From the NCBI RefSeq assembly GCF_014982715.1, contig NZ_JADCJY010000001.1, positions 1,612,001 to 1,676,000 on the forward strand: a stretch of DNA of 64,000 bases. The letters are read 5' to 3'. The notes under the pieces were generated by a model, which saw only the letters and a program-made list of their open reading frames with translations, did no database searches and had not been told where the DNA came from. Below are positions 37,827-46,572 of this stretch, one piece after another. This DNA is from Gallalistipes aquisgranensis (GTDB taxonomy: Bacteria > Bacteroidota > Bacteroidia > Bacteroidales > Rikenellaceae). The translations under genes and the position numbers were made by a program. Position 1 is the stretch's first letter; each line of letters begins with the position of its first letter.

Positions 37827-38570
37827 TTATTTTTCCTTCTCGTTTCCGTACAGGTCGGGACGCAGGGCTTCGTGCGCCTCCGTCGTCCGACGGTTCACCT
37901 CTGCGGCCAGCTCCTTGATCTCCGCTGAGGCGACCTCCCCGGCACTCACGGGGGGCAATATCCGCACGGTAAAGGAGTGCGGCATTCTGAGCCGCCATCC
38001 GTCGAGCAGACTCCCCGTCCCTTCGATCACGCAGGGCAGAATTCCCACCCCGGCGCTCTTGGCGATCAGGAAAGCCCCCTCCTTGAAACGGTGCACCCGT
38101 CCGTCCTTGGTCCGCGTCCCCTCGGGGAAGATAATCACCGACGTGCCCTCCCGGAGATATTCGTCGGCTTCGTGCACCATCTTCTTGGTGCTGGAAGCGG
38201 CTCCGCGTTCGATGGCGATATCGCCGTGCATCCAGAGCACCATGCCGAAAATCGGAATCCTATACACTTCGCGTTTCGAAACCCATTTGAAGTTGAATGG
38301 AAGCACGTACATCAGGGGAATGTCCAGCATGGCCTGGTGATTGACCGTCACCACGTAGGGCACCCCCTTTTCGATATGCTCCCGCCCCTCGACCTTCACC
38401 CGCCACAGGGGCCACGCATAGATCGCCTTCGCCCAGAAACGCGAAGCACGGTGCAGCACCGCCCGCTGGCGGTCGAACGGCACCGTCAGGGCGAAAATCA
38501 GCATGAAGACGACGCAGTAGGCGAGCGTAAAGAGTATCGTCACAACGTAATAGAGCACAGACTTCATCAC
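37827..38570 (-). CDS. plsC: 1-acyl-sn-glycerol-3-phosphate acyltransferase
   Basis: The protein has 247 residues. The HX4D catalytic motif is NHQAMLD with H78 and D83, followed by IPIFG (105-109) and FPEGTRT (149-154) for substrate binding. One or two N-terminal membrane helices (residues 5-30) anchor it. It adds the second acyl chain to make phosphatidic acid. It is the first gene of the minus-strand run plsC-parE-parC-aroK-DUF3298-purL-murI, and is divergent from fabD, another lipid gene. The initial MM leaves two equivalent starts. Confidence 0.93.
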   Translation of the reverse strand: MMKSVLYYVVTILFTLAYCVVFMLIFALTVPFDRQRAVLHRASRFWAKAIYAWPLWRVKVEGREHIEKGVPYVVTVNHQAMLDIPLMYVLPFNFKWVSKREVYRIPIFGMVLWMHGDIAIERGAASSTKKMVHEADEYLREGTSVIIFPEGTRTKDGRVHRFKEGAFLIAKSAGVGILPCVIEGTGSLLDGWRLRMPHSFTVRILPPVSAGEVASAEIKELAAEVNRRTTEAHEALRPDLYGNEKEK

Positions 38571-38598
38571 AGGCCGCTTTTTCCCATTTTAAATCCTG

Positions 38599-38606
38599 CA
38601 AGTTTA
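38599..38606 (-). promoter_or_regulatory. Possible -7 box for the plsC operon (TAAACTTG)
   Basis: TAAACTTG on the minus strand (38606 to 38599) has one mismatch to TAnnTTTG and lies 29 nt before the plsC ATG. No TTG at correct spacing was found, so the call is tentative. Confidence 0.35.
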
Positions 38607-38693
38607 ACAATTTTTTTCGGCATTTCCCTTTTTCCTGAGCAGCATTTTATCAACATTTAATCACGGGAAGGAGCGCGTACGCATTTTTTTGAC

Positions 38694-38701
38694 TACCTTT
38701 G
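38694..38701 (+). promoter_or_regulatory. -7 box for fabD (TACCTTTG)
   Basis: TACCTTTG matches the Bacteroidota -7 consensus and lies 31 nt upstream of the fabD ATG. No matching TTG was found upstream. The two divergent boxes are about 90 bp apart. Confidence 0.55.
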
Positions 38702-38731
38702 GGGCCTCAACCATTTTAACGAACAACAGCT

Positions 38732-39616
38732 ATGAAAGCATTTGTTTTTCCGGGACAGGGCGCCCAGTTCGTGGGCATGGGCAAAGACCTGTACGACACC
38801 GTCCCGATGGCGAAAGAACTTTTCGAGAAAGCCAATGAAATTCTCGGTTTCCGCATAACCGACATCATGTTCTCCGGGACGGACGAACAGCTCAAGCAGA
38901 CCAACGTGACGCAGCCCGCCATTTTCCTCCACTCGGTCATTCTGGCCAAGTCGCTGGGCGACGCCTTCAAACCCGACATGGTGGCCGGACACTCGCTGGG
39001 CGAATTCAGCGCACTGGTGGCCGCCGGAGCCCTCGGTTTCGAAGACGGCCTGCGGCTGGTGGCCAAACGTGCCGCCGCCATGCAGAAGGCCTGCGAACAG
39101 AACCCCTCGACGATGGCCGCCGTCCTGGCCCTGCCCGACGAGAAGGTGGAGGAGATCTGCGCCTCGATCGACGAGGTGGTCGTTCCCGCCAACTACAACT
39201 GCCCCGGCCAGCTGGTGATCTCCGGCAGCAACGAAGGCATCGAGAAGGCCTGTGCCAAGATGCTGGAGGCAGGGGCCAAACGCGCACTGAAGCTCAACGT
39301 GGGCGGCGCGTTCCACTCCCCGCTGATGGAGCCCGCCCGCGTGGAGCTGGAAGCCGCCATCAGGGAGGCTCCGTTCGCCACACCGGTCTGCCCCGTTTAC
39401 CAGAACGTGGACGCCAAACCCTACACCGATCCCGAAAAGATCAAGGCCAACCTGATCGCCCAGCTCACGGCTCCCGTACGCTGGACGCAGATCGTGCGCA
39501 ACATGCTCGCCGACGGTGCCGACTCGTTCACCGAACTGGGTCCCGGCGCCGTTCTCCAGGGCCTCATCAAGAAGGTCAACAAAGAGGCCGCGTGCGAATC
39601 GAAACAGACGCTTTAA
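38732..39616 (+). CDS. fabD: Malonyl-CoA:ACP transacylase
   Basis: The protein has 294 residues. The catalytic serine is S88 in AGHSLGEFSA and the histidine is H195 in GGAFHSPLM. The oxyanion-hole loop GQGAQFVGMG lies at residues 7-16. It loads malonyl groups on acyl carrier protein for fatty acid synthesis. It is a single gene with its own -7 box and a terminator (39626-39656). Confidence 0.96.
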   Translation: MKAFVFPGQGAQFVGMGKDLYDTVPMAKELFEKANEILGFRITDIMFSGTDEQLKQTNVTQPAIFLHSVILAKSLGDAFKPDMVAGHSLGEFSALVAAGALGFEDGLRLVAKRAAAMQKACEQNPSTMAAVLALPDEKVEEICASIDEVVVPANYNCPGQLVISGSNEGIEKACAKMLEAGAKRALKLNVGGAFHSPLMEPARVELEAAIREAPFATPVCPVYQNVDAKPYTDPEKIKANLIAQLTAPVRWTQIVRNMLADGADSFTELGPGAVLQGLIKKVNKEAACESKQTL

Positions 39617-39625
39617 TCTCCCGAT

Positions 39626-39656
39626 AACGGCTGCCGGCGAACATCCGGCAGCCGTT
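39626..39656 (+). terminator. fabD terminator
   Basis: A 12-bp stem (39626-39637 with 39645-39656) has a 7-nt loop and begins 9 nt after the fabD stop. A short T run is part of the descending arm. Confidence 0.75.
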
Positions 39657-39720
39657 TCTCGAAAACGGACTTTTTCCTGGTAAAGAGCCCGTTTTTTATT
39701 TATTTTTATATATTAATAAT

Positions 39721-40611
39721 ATGATTATGGAGAGTACACCGCTGGTCAGCGTCGTCATCCCCTGCTACAACCAGGCCCGGTTCCTCGACGAAGCAGTCGG
39801 GAGCGTTCTCGGATGCGGCTATGACGCCGTCGAGATCATCGTCGTGAACGACGGCTCCTCCTCGGAGGAGGACAACCGTCTCCTGCACGGTTTCATCCGG
39901 CCCAAAACCCGCGTGATACATCAGCGGAACATGGGGCTGGCAGCCGCCCGCAACGCAGGCATCGAAGCCGCTTCGGGCAAATACATCCTGCCGCTGGACG
40001 CCGACGACAAAACGGCCGAAGGTTTCCTTCCGGAAGCGGTCCGTATCGCTGAAAGCGATCCCGGCATCTGCGTCGTCACCGGAAAATACCGTCTGTTCGG
40101 GCTCACCGAATCGGAACCGCAGGGCGCCCCTTACGAAGGATTCGCCTCCGAACTGCTCGGCAACCGGATCGTGGTGAGCAGCCTGTTCCGCAAAGAGGGG
40201 TGGGAAAAAGCCGGCGGCTACTCCGCCCAAATGAAATACGGCATGGAAGACTGGGATTTCTGGATTTCCCTGCTCGAAAAAACGGGCGGGCGCGTAGTGC
40301 AGCTCGACCGCCCCACGATGTACTACCGGCAACACGAAACCTCCATGTTCCGGGACCTGGTCGGCGACCGCAGACGCAAGGAGGAGATGTTCGGCATGCT
40401 GGTCAGGCGGCACCTGGACTCCTATCTGGCCCATCCGGAAACGCTGGCGGAATACATGCTGGAAAAGTACGGCATCTTAGAGGAGAGAGCCCTCCGGCAC
40501 GAGAGCCGCATGGAACGGAAATACGTGAAATACAGACGGCTTTTCAAATGCACGGCATGGCTGGGCGGCCTCCTGCTGCTGGCCCTGGCACTGCTTCTCG
40601 CACTCGGCTGA
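39721..40611 (+). CDS. Family 2 glycosyltransferase with C-terminal membrane anchor
   Basis: The protein has 296 residues. The GT-A fold signature starts at VSVVIPCYNQARFL. The nucleotide-binding VNDGSS follows, and the DxD site is LDADD (D93-D96). The acceptor-side motif is MEDWDFW. A C-terminal hydrophobic helix (about 276-294) should anchor it to the inner membrane, with the enzyme on the cytoplasmic face. It stands alone, not in a polysaccharide cluster, so the product is unknown. The 60 nt before it are very AT-rich. An ATG at 39727 is an equal alternative. Confidence 0.85.
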   Translation: MIMESTPLVSVVIPCYNQARFLDEAVGSVLGCGYDAVEIIVVNDGSSSEEDNRLLHGFIRPKTRVIHQRNMGLAAARNAGIEAASGKYILPLDADDKTAEGFLPEAVRIAESDPGICVVTGKYRLFGLTESEPQGAPYEGFASELLGNRIVVSSLFRKEGWEKAGGYSAQMKYGMEDWDFWISLLEKTGGRVVQLDRPTMYYRQHETSMFRDLVGDRRRKEEMFGMLVRRHLDSYLAHPETLAEYMLEKYGILEERALRHESRMERKYVKYRRLFKCTAWLGGLLLLALALLLALG

Positions 40612-40767
40612 ACGGCCGATTCTAAATATTCTTCAAATCCCCGCCGCCGTACACGGGCACGAAAAAATCCCGAAAAAGCAGAATTCCGCATCCGGACATT
40701 TTTTGCATCCGGACGAAATATCATATTAAAATAATTAATAAGAGAATCCGTTTTTAATAAAAATGAA

Positions 40768-40775
40768 TATATTTG
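40768..40775 (+). promoter_or_regulatory. -7 box for the ROK-GNAT operon (TATATTTG)
   Basis: TATATTTG lies 53 nt before the ATG at 40828 inside an AT-rich stretch. The rest of 40612-40827 shows no other feature. Confidence 0.5.
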
Positions 40776-40827
40776 CACATTCTTACCAAACACAGTGCAC
40801 GAAAAACAAGAGAGCAAGCGATTGAAC

Positions 40828-42060
40828 ATGGTATCATTAAAGGAATTTTTCAACCAGCACGAAGACGATGCCCAGAAAGGCATCGTCCACAAGAACAACC
40901 TGATTAAACGCAATATCATCGCCTACATGGCGGTCAACGGGGAGTGTACGCTGGCCGAGCTCACCAAAGAGCTCCACATCAGCATCCCCACCATCACCAA
41001 ACTGGTGAACGAACTGGTCGTCGAGAAAATCGTGACCGATAACGGCAAGGTGGAAACCCCGGGGGGACGGCGTCCCAATATCTTCGGTCTGGCCAACTCG
41101 GCCATCTATTTCGCCGGGGTGGACATCGCCCGCGACCATATCGGTTTCATCATCACCGACCTGAAGAACAACGTCATCACCAGCGAAGAGGACACGAAGT
41201 TCGAACTGGCCGACACGCCCGAATGTTTCGAGCGCATCTGCACCTCGATCGACTCGTTCATCGAGCGCTGCGGCGTGGACCGCAGCAAAATCCTGGGCAT
41301 GGGAATCGGAATCGCCGGCCGCGTGAACCCCAACACGGGCCGCAGCTACAAATACTTCACTTCAGGCGAGCGGTCGATCCGCGACATCATCGAGGAGCGA
41401 ACGGGCATCCGCGTCCTGCTGGAGAACGACACCCGGGCCCGCTGTTATGCCGAATACTTCACGGGCAGCAACATCAAGGACGAGAAGAACATCCTCTACC
41501 TGCACCTGGGGCGCGGCGTGGCCATCGGGATCATCACCGACGGCAAACTCTTCTACGGCAAGTCGGGCTTCGCCGGAGAGTTCGGACACACGCCCTTCTT
41601 CGACAACGAGATCATCTGCTCGTGCGGCAAGAAGGGCTGCCTCGAGACCGAAGTGTCGGGAATCGCCATCGAGAACAAGCTCATCACCCGCATCCAGCAG
41701 GGCGTAAGCACCGTTTTGCAGGAGAAATACAACCGGGGCGAAACGATCCACATCAACGACATCATCTCCGCCGCCAAGAACGACGACACGCTCGCCATCG
41801 AACTGATCGAGGAGGCCGGCGAGAAGATCGGCAAGAGTATCGCGTTCCTGATCAACATCTTCAACCCCGAGCTGGTCATCATCGGAGGCAATCTGGCGCA
41901 GGCCGGCGACTACATCATGCTGCCGCTGAAAACGGCCGCTAACAAATACTCGCTGAGCCTCGTCTACAACGACACCAAATTCCGCCTTTCGAAAATGAAC
42001 GAAAACGCCGGGGCTCTGGGCGCCGCCATGCTCATACGCAACAAGGTCATCGGTTTGTAA
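40828..42060 (+). CDS. ROK-family (NagC/Mlc-like) transcriptional regulator
   Basis: The protein has 410 residues. The N-terminal winged helix-turn-helix is at about 15-70 (CTLAELTKELHISIPTITKLVNELV). The ROK sugar-binding domain follows. Its zinc site is complete: H254 in EFGHTPF, and C264, C266 and C271 in CSCGKKGCLE. The DNA-binding part marks it as a repressor of the NagC/Mlc/XylR type and not a free sugar kinase. A GTG at 40795 in frame is possible, but the ATG at 40828 was chosen. A GNAT gene follows after 13 nt. The inducer is unknown. Confidence 0.88.
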   Translation: MVSLKEFFNQHEDDAQKGIVHKNNLIKRNIIAYMAVNGECTLAELTKELHISIPTITKLVNELVVEKIVTDNGKVETPGGRRPNIFGLANSAIYFAGVDIARDHIGFIITDLKNNVITSEEDTKFELADTPECFERICTSIDSFIERCGVDRSKILGMGIGIAGRVNPNTGRSYKYFTSGERSIRDIIEERTGIRVLLENDTRARCYAEYFTGSNIKDEKNILYLHLGRGVAIGIITDGKLFYGKSGFAGEFGHTPFFDNEIICSCGKKGCLETEVSGIAIENKLITRIQQGVSTVLQEKYNRGETIHINDIISAAKNDDTLAIELIEEAGEKIGKSIAFLINIFNPELVIIGGNLAQAGDYIMLPLKTAANKYSLSLVYNDTKFRLSKMNENAGALGAAMLIRNKVIGL

Positions 42061-42073
42061 CGGCGGGACGGAC

Positions 42074-42610
42074 ATGAACGCACTCGAAACGGACCTGATC
42101 CGTCTGCGGGCCATGGAACCCGAAGACATCGACATCCTCTACCTGTGGGAAAACGACACCAACGTCTGGAAGGTGAGCAACACGATCGCACCCTTTTCGA
42201 AATATATCCTGAAGCAATTCATCGAAAACCAGCGGTACGACATCTACGAGACCAAGCAGTTGCGCCTGATCATCGAGTCGAAAGAGCTGCGCAAGCCGGT
42301 AGGGGCCATCGACCTGTTCGACCTCGACCCCTACAACCGTCGGGCCGGCGTGGGCATTCTGATCTACGACCGCAGGGACAAGGGACAGGGTTTCGCCTCG
42401 GCCGCCCTCTCGACCCTCATCCGCTACGGGTTCCAGATGCTGGGCCTCAACCAGCTCTACTGCAACATTCCGGCCACGAACGTACGCAGCCTCGCCCTGT
42501 TCAAAAGCAAGGGATTCAACATCATCGGGCTGAAAAAGGAGTGGACGAAAACCACGTCGGACTGGCAGGACGAGTACATGCTCCAGTTGCTGAACCCGAA
42601 AAAGGGATAA
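42074..42610 (+). CDS. GNAT-family N-acetyltransferase (RimJ/RimL/SpeG-like)
   Basis: The protein has 178 residues. The acetyl-CoA-binding motif lies around DKGQGFASAALSTLIRYGF (about 101-119), and the C-terminal strand/helix is IPATNVRSLALFKSKGFNIIG. The layout fits the Acetyltransf_3 group that acts on ribosomal protein N-termini, polyamines or small amines. It forms an operon with the ROK regulator, which could control it. The substrate is not known. Confidence 0.85.
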   Translation: MNALETDLIRLRAMEPEDIDILYLWENDTNVWKVSNTIAPFSKYILKQFIENQRYDIYETKQLRLIIESKELRKPVGAIDLFDLDPYNRRAGVGILIYDRRDKGQGFASAALSTLIRYGFQMLGLNQLYCNIPATNVRSLALFKSKGFNIIGLKKEWTKTTSDWQDEYMLQLLNPKKG

Positions 42611-42662
42611 AGCAGGCAAGCATCCGGCCTCCAGTGGCCCGGGCAAATCTCCCCGATAAACA

Positions 42663-42698
42663 TCACCCCCGTTCGGAACCGAATTCCGGCGGGGGTGA
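42663..42698. terminator. Bidirectional terminator with CACCCCC/GGGGGTG arms
   Basis: A 9-bp outer stem (42663-42671 with 42690-42698) and a 5-bp inner stem (42674-42678 with 42684-42688) lie between the convergent GNAT and DUF3575 genes. An A/T-rich stretch follows. Its outer arms recur in the hairpin at 46411-46448. Confidence 0.75.
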
Positions 42699-42736
42699 AA
42701 TAATTAAGACCGGGCTTCCCTGCCGGTTTTCTCGTC

Positions 42737-43408
42737 TTATCGTCCGGACCGCGCTTCCTCCCGTGCGCGGGCGTCCCGCCGGGCCGCTTTCTTCGCCGGA
42801 TCGAATATCCGGAGGCCGATCGAAACACCGATCTTGTTGGGATACCATTCGCCGGAACCGTTGTAGGGGTCGGGCGATGCGGGCATCACCGGCCGGTGGG
42901 GATACAGGTCGATCTGCCCGTCCAGCGAATAGCCGTTGTACCAGCTCAGCATGTACGACCAGCCGAAAAAAAAGTCCAGCACCCACTTGCGGGCAAACAG
43001 ATGTTCGTACCCCACACACAGGCCCAGCATCAGGCCTGCCCCCTTGCTGTACCGGTTTTCGAGATACAATTTTCCGTGGCGGAATTCCGGTTTCGACATT
43101 TTGAAGAGCATCATGCCCGCGTTCGCTCCCAGATACCATCCGTCGTTCCGTTCGCGGAAATAACGCCGGAACTCGTTCAGGCAGATGCCGAAATGCATCG
43201 GTTTGCTCACGCCGTGGTCCCGGATGCTCTGCCAGGGGGAATAGACGATCTCCGCCTGGTAGGTCAGCCGTTCCGACACACGGAACTCGACTGCCGGGTT
43301 GATCACGCCGACCAGCGCATACAGACCGTTCATCTTCAGATAGGTCTGTGCCCGGACAGTACCCGCGCAGCCCCACAGTAGCAGTATGAATAAAAAAATA
43401 CGTTTCAC
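42737..43408 (-). CDS. DUF3575-like outer-membrane protein
   Basis: The protein has 223 residues. The signal peptide is KRIFLFILLLWGCAGTVRAQ. The pattern NGLYALVGVINPAVEFRVSERLTYQAEIVYSPW matches the opening of DUF3575 proteins, which are small outer-membrane barrels of Bacteroidota often near fimbrial or polysaccharide loci. The start codon is GTG; no in-frame ATG lies between it and the next upstream region, and the signal peptide begins right there. The C-terminal 25 residues are basic (KKAARRDARAREEARSGR), unusual for a barrel end. It is a single gene. Confidence 0.7.
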   Translation of the reverse strand: MKRIFLFILLLWGCAGTVRAQTYLKMNGLYALVGVINPAVEFRVSERLTYQAEIVYSPWQSIRDHGVSKPMHFGICLNEFRRYFRERNDGWYLGANAGMMLFKMSKPEFRHGKLYLENRYSKGAGLMLGLCVGYEHLFARKWVLDFFFGWSYMLSWYNGYSLDGQIDLYPHRPVMPASPDPYNGSGEWYPNKIGVSIGLRIFDPAKKAARRDARAREEARSGR

Positions 43409-43459
43409 TACCTTTGGGAATAGGCCGTAAATATACGCAATAATCGTGAAAAAGGTCCG

Positions 43460-43978
43460 TTATTCCGGGAAAAACGGCGGACGGCAGTAAGCGCCCAGGT
43501 CGGGAAGCGAGGAGAGCGTCCGGTACCCGCCCTTTCCGTCCGCCTCGTAACAGTAATGTTTCATGCCGTTGGTCAGCAGCAGGAAGCGCGCCCCCACCCG
43601 ACTGTTGTAGCGGACGGCCTGCGCCAGCACCGCATCGTCGATCGGAACGTCCGCCGCCTTGCACTCGGCCAGCAGCAGGGGCTCCGGACGGCCGCCGCAC
43701 GCCTCCGTTCCCTCCCGGCAGGCCCCTCCCGGGGCGAGCACCACCACATCGGCCCGCAGGGGCTGCCCCTGCAGATCGACGGGATACTCCTGCACCACGT
43801 AATGCCGGTCGGCACCCATACGCTCCACCAGGAAACGGACCAGATGCCTGCGCACCCACTCCTCGGGCGTGAGCAGCAACCAGCGTCCGCGCATCTCGTC
43901 CCAGACATACGACACACCCGCCCGCCGAACGATGCGGAACGGGAAAGAGGGAAAATTAAGTCGGGGATGTCGGTTCAT
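43460..43978 (-). CDS. Solitary HsdR N-terminal-domain (PD-(D/E)xK) protein
   Basis: The protein has 172 residues. It matches the type I restriction enzyme R-subunit N-terminal domain (HSDR_N_2). The nuclease core is visible as RADVVVLAP followed by PLLLAECKA, which gives the Asp...Glu-x-Lys triad. A Gln-rich support motif ILAQAVRYNSRV follows. There is no helicase part, no methylase and no specificity gene nearby. This short form is common as a single gene in Bacteroidota and is not a restriction system by itself. Its substrate is unknown. Confidence 0.8.
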   Translation of the reverse strand: MNRHPRLNFPSFPFRIVRRAGVSYVWDEMRGRWLLLTPEEWVRRHLVRFLVERMGADRHYVVQEYPVDLQGQPLRADVVVLAPGGACREGTEACGGRPEPLLLAECKAADVPIDDAVLAQAVRYNSRVGARFLLLTNGMKHYCYEADGKGGYRTLSSLPDLGAYCRPPFFPE

Positions 43979-44072
43979 CCTGAAAAAATTTTTACTATCT
44001 TGTGCCCAAATTGGCCTAAATCAAAATTTCGGGTTAAACATTTAACAAAGACAGACAAAATTACAAAAAATT

Positions 44073-46352
44073 ATGATGAATACAAATCCGAAAAACCGCA
44101 GGGAAGAGGCTCTCGATTACCACTCGGAGGGCAGACCGGGGAAAATAGAAGTGATCCCCACCAAACCTTACAGTTCGCAGCACGACCTGTCGCTGGCCTA
44201 TTCGCCGGGCGTGGCCGAACCGTGTCTGGAGATCGAAAAGAATCCGGAAGAGGCATACAAATACACCGCCAAGGGCAACCTGGTGGCCGTCATATCCAAC
44301 GGCACGGCCGTACTGGGGCTCGGCGACATCGGGGCGCTGGCCGGCAAACCCGTCATGGAAGGGAAGGGACTGCTGTTCAAGACCTTTGCGGACATCGACG
44401 TATTCGATATCGAGGTCGGGACCAAAAATACGGACGAATTCATCGAAACGGTCAAAAACATCGCCCCCACGTTCGGCGGAATCAACCTTGAGGACATCAA
44501 GGCGCCCGAGTGCTTCGTGATCGAGGACCGGCTCAAGAAAGAGCTTTCGATCCCCGTGATGCACGACGACCAGCACGGCACGGCGATCATCTCGGCCGCC
44601 GCCCTGCTCAACGCCATGGAACTGACCGGGCGCAAGCCCGAAACCACCACCGTCGTGGTGAACGGTGCCGGAGCGGCCGCCGTATCCTGTTCCCGCCTCT
44701 ATCTGGGACTGGGCATCCGTCCCGAGAACCTCATCATGTGCGACAGCAAGGGCGTGATTACCTCCTCGCGCACCGACCTCAACCCGATCAAGCGGGAGTT
44801 CGCCACCTCGCGCGACATCCGCACGCTGGCCGAGGCCGTCAAGGGGGCCGACGTCTTCCTGGGTCTATCCGTGGCCGACGTGCTGACCGAAGAGATGGTG
44901 CGCAGCATGGCCAAAGACCCGATCGTCTTCGCACTGGCCAACCCCAATCCCGAAATCTCCTACGAGGCCGCCATGCATTCGCGTCCCGACATCATCTTCG
45001 CCACGGGTCGCTCGGACTACCCCAACCAGGTGAACAACGTGCTCGGATTCCCCTACATCTTCCGCGGGGCCCTCGACGTGCGGGCCACGGCCATCAACGA
45101 ACAGATGAAGATCGCCGCCGTGCGGGCGCTGGCCGCCTTGGCCAAAGAGCCCGTTCCCGACATCGTGGCCACGGCCTACAACAGTTCGCGCATCGCTTTC
45201 GGCCGCGAATATCTCATTCCCAAGGCGCTCGACCCGCGTCTGATCGTCTGCATCTCGATCGCCGTGGCCAAGGCCGCCATCGAATCGGGCGTGGCACGCC
45301 GTAAAATCGAGGACTGGGACGCCTATGCCCTGGAGCTGGAGAGCCGCATGGGACGCAACGACAAACTGCTGCGCAATGTCCGCTCGAAAGTGCTCAACTC
45401 GCCGCTCAAACGGATCGTATTCAGCGACGGCGACAAACCCAACACGCTCAAGACGGCCGCGCACCTGGTGGCCGACCACCTCGCCCGCCCGATCATGATG
45501 GGCGACCGCAAACGGATCGAACGGGTGGCCGCCGAAAACAACGTGGACCTGACGGGCATGGAGATCCTCGACTTCCGCAGCGACGAAGAGACCCCGCGCC
45601 GGGCCCGCTATGCCGCCATGCTGCACCAGAAGTTCAGCCGCCGGGGCCTGAGCATGAACGAGGCCATGAAACACATGAAGGAGCGCAACTGGTTCACGCT
45701 GATGATGGTGGTGGCCGGAGACGCCGACACGTCGATCCTCAATTACAGCCGCCGGTACAGCAAGGCGCTCGAGGCGGTCAAGGCGCTGTTCACCTCCTCG
45801 ACCAACAAGACGCTCGCCTCGATGGTGATCGTCACCACCAAGAAAGGCCCGATGTTCTTCTCCGACATGGCCGTCAACACCAGTCCCACGTCCGAAGAGC
45901 TGGTCGACATCACCCGGGCCACAGCGGCAGCCGTGAAACGGTTCGGCATCGAGCCGGTGATCGCCATGCTCTCCCACTCCAATTTCGGAACCGACAACGA
46001 ATACGAGGCTTCGAAAGTGGCCAAGGCCGTCGAAGTGCTCCACGACCGCTATCCGGAGATTATCGTGGACGGAGAAATGAAGGCCGACATCGCCCTCGAC
46101 AAGAAGACGCGCAACGAGTTCTATCCCTTCAACCAGATCGGCGACCGGGACGTGAACACGTTCATCTTCCCGAACCTGTCGGCGGCCAACATCTCCTACA
46201 AACTGATGGAAAAACTGGGCGGCGCCGAGATCACGGGACCGATCCTGGTGGGACTGCCCGCAGGCGTCTACCTGATCGCCGACACGGCCAGCGTCCGGTC
46301 GCTCATCAACCTGGCCACGATCGCCGTGGCCAATGCGGAACCCGGCGAGTAG
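44073..46352 (+). CDS. maeB: NADP-dependent malic enzyme with phosphotransacetylase-like C-terminal domain
   Basis: The protein has 759 residues, the normal size of MaeB. The malic domain (1-430) has the motif YSSQHDLSLAYSPGVAEPC, the metal-binding DIKAPECF, and the dinucleotide fold VVVNGAGAAAVSCS. The C-terminal PTA-like domain (about 435-759) ends in GPILVGLPAGVYLIADTASV. It turns malate into pyruvate and CO2 while making NADPH; the PTA-like domain in known homologues binds acetyl-CoA as a regulator. Promoter signals upstream are weak (TATCTTG near 43996). A terminator follows at 46411. Confidence 0.95.
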   Translation: MMNTNPKNRREEALDYHSEGRPGKIEVIPTKPYSSQHDLSLAYSPGVAEPCLEIEKNPEEAYKYTAKGNLVAVISNGTAVLGLGDIGALAGKPVMEGKGLLFKTFADIDVFDIEVGTKNTDEFIETVKNIAPTFGGINLEDIKAPECFVIEDRLKKELSIPVMHDDQHGTAIISAAALLNAMELTGRKPETTTVVVNGAGAAAVSCSRLYLGLGIRPENLIMCDSKGVITSSRTDLNPIKREFATSRDIRTLAEAVKGADVFLGLSVADVLTEEMVRSMAKDPIVFALANPNPEISYEAAMHSRPDIIFATGRSDYPNQVNNVLGFPYIFRGALDVRATAINEQMKIAAVRALAALAKEPVPDIVATAYNSSRIAFGREYLIPKALDPRLIVCISIAVAKAAIESGVARRKIEDWDAYALELESRMGRNDKLLRNVRSKVLNSPLKRIVFSDGDKPNTLKTAAHLVADHLARPIMMGDRKRIERVAAENNVDLTGMEILDFRSDEETPRRARYAAMLHQKFSRRGLSMNEAMKHMKERNWFTLMMVVAGDADTSILNYSRRYSKALEAVKALFTSSTNKTLASMVIVTTKKGPMFFSDMAVNTSPTSEELVDITRATAAAVKRFGIEPVIAMLSHSNFGTDNEYEASKVAKAVEVLHDRYPEIIVDGEMKADIALDKKTRNEFYPFNQIGDRDVNTFIFPNLSAANISYKLMEKLGGAEITGPILVGLPAGVYLIADTASVRSLINLATIAVANAEPGE

Positions 46353-46410
46353 CCCCTCCGGGATTCTCCTGCGACAATACTCCGGAGACGACACGGTCTC
46401 CGGACGCGAA

Positions 46411-46448
46411 TTTCACCCCCGCCGCGGTTCTCCGCTACGGGGGTGAAA
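46411..46448 (+). terminator. maeB terminator with TTTCACCCCC/GGGGGTGAAA arms
   Basis: A 10-bp outer stem (46411-46420 with 46439-46448) holds an inner GCGG/CCGC stem. It lies 59 nt after the maeB stop. Its arms share the TCACCCCCG core with 42663-42698. Confidence 0.7.
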
Positions 46449-46546
46449 CCGTTAACATGCGGAGCCGCCGGAACTCCCCCGTTCCGCCGCAGCCCCGCCC
46501 CGTGTCGATTTACCCTCCTCCGTGCATGATATTCCCGCTTTATTAT

Positions 46547-46554
46547 TACCTTTG
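46547..46554 (+). promoter_or_regulatory. -7 box for the GH2-like gene (TACCTTTG)
   Basis: TACCTTTG lies 19 nt before the ATG at 46573. A longer frame starts at 46522 but would begin upstream of this box, which supports the later start. Confidence 0.55.
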
Positions 46555-46572
46555 CCTCAAAATTTCCAACCG

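Noticed and set aside
32511-37928. Plus-strand open frame of about 1805 codons opposite aroK, parC and parE
   Set aside because: It is antisense to three certain genes. High GC at third positions removes stops from the opposite strand. The translation has no domain, is rich in His/Arg/Val, and crosses gene borders.
43409-43416. TACCTTTG on the plus strand
   Set aside because: It matches a -7 box but points away from the DUF3575 gene and toward no plus-strand start nearby; the next genes are on the minus strand. It is likely chance.
43460-43978. Possible restriction-modification or defence island
   Set aside because: Only the HsdR-N-type domain is present. No methylase, specificity or helicase gene is near, and the neighbours are metabolic.
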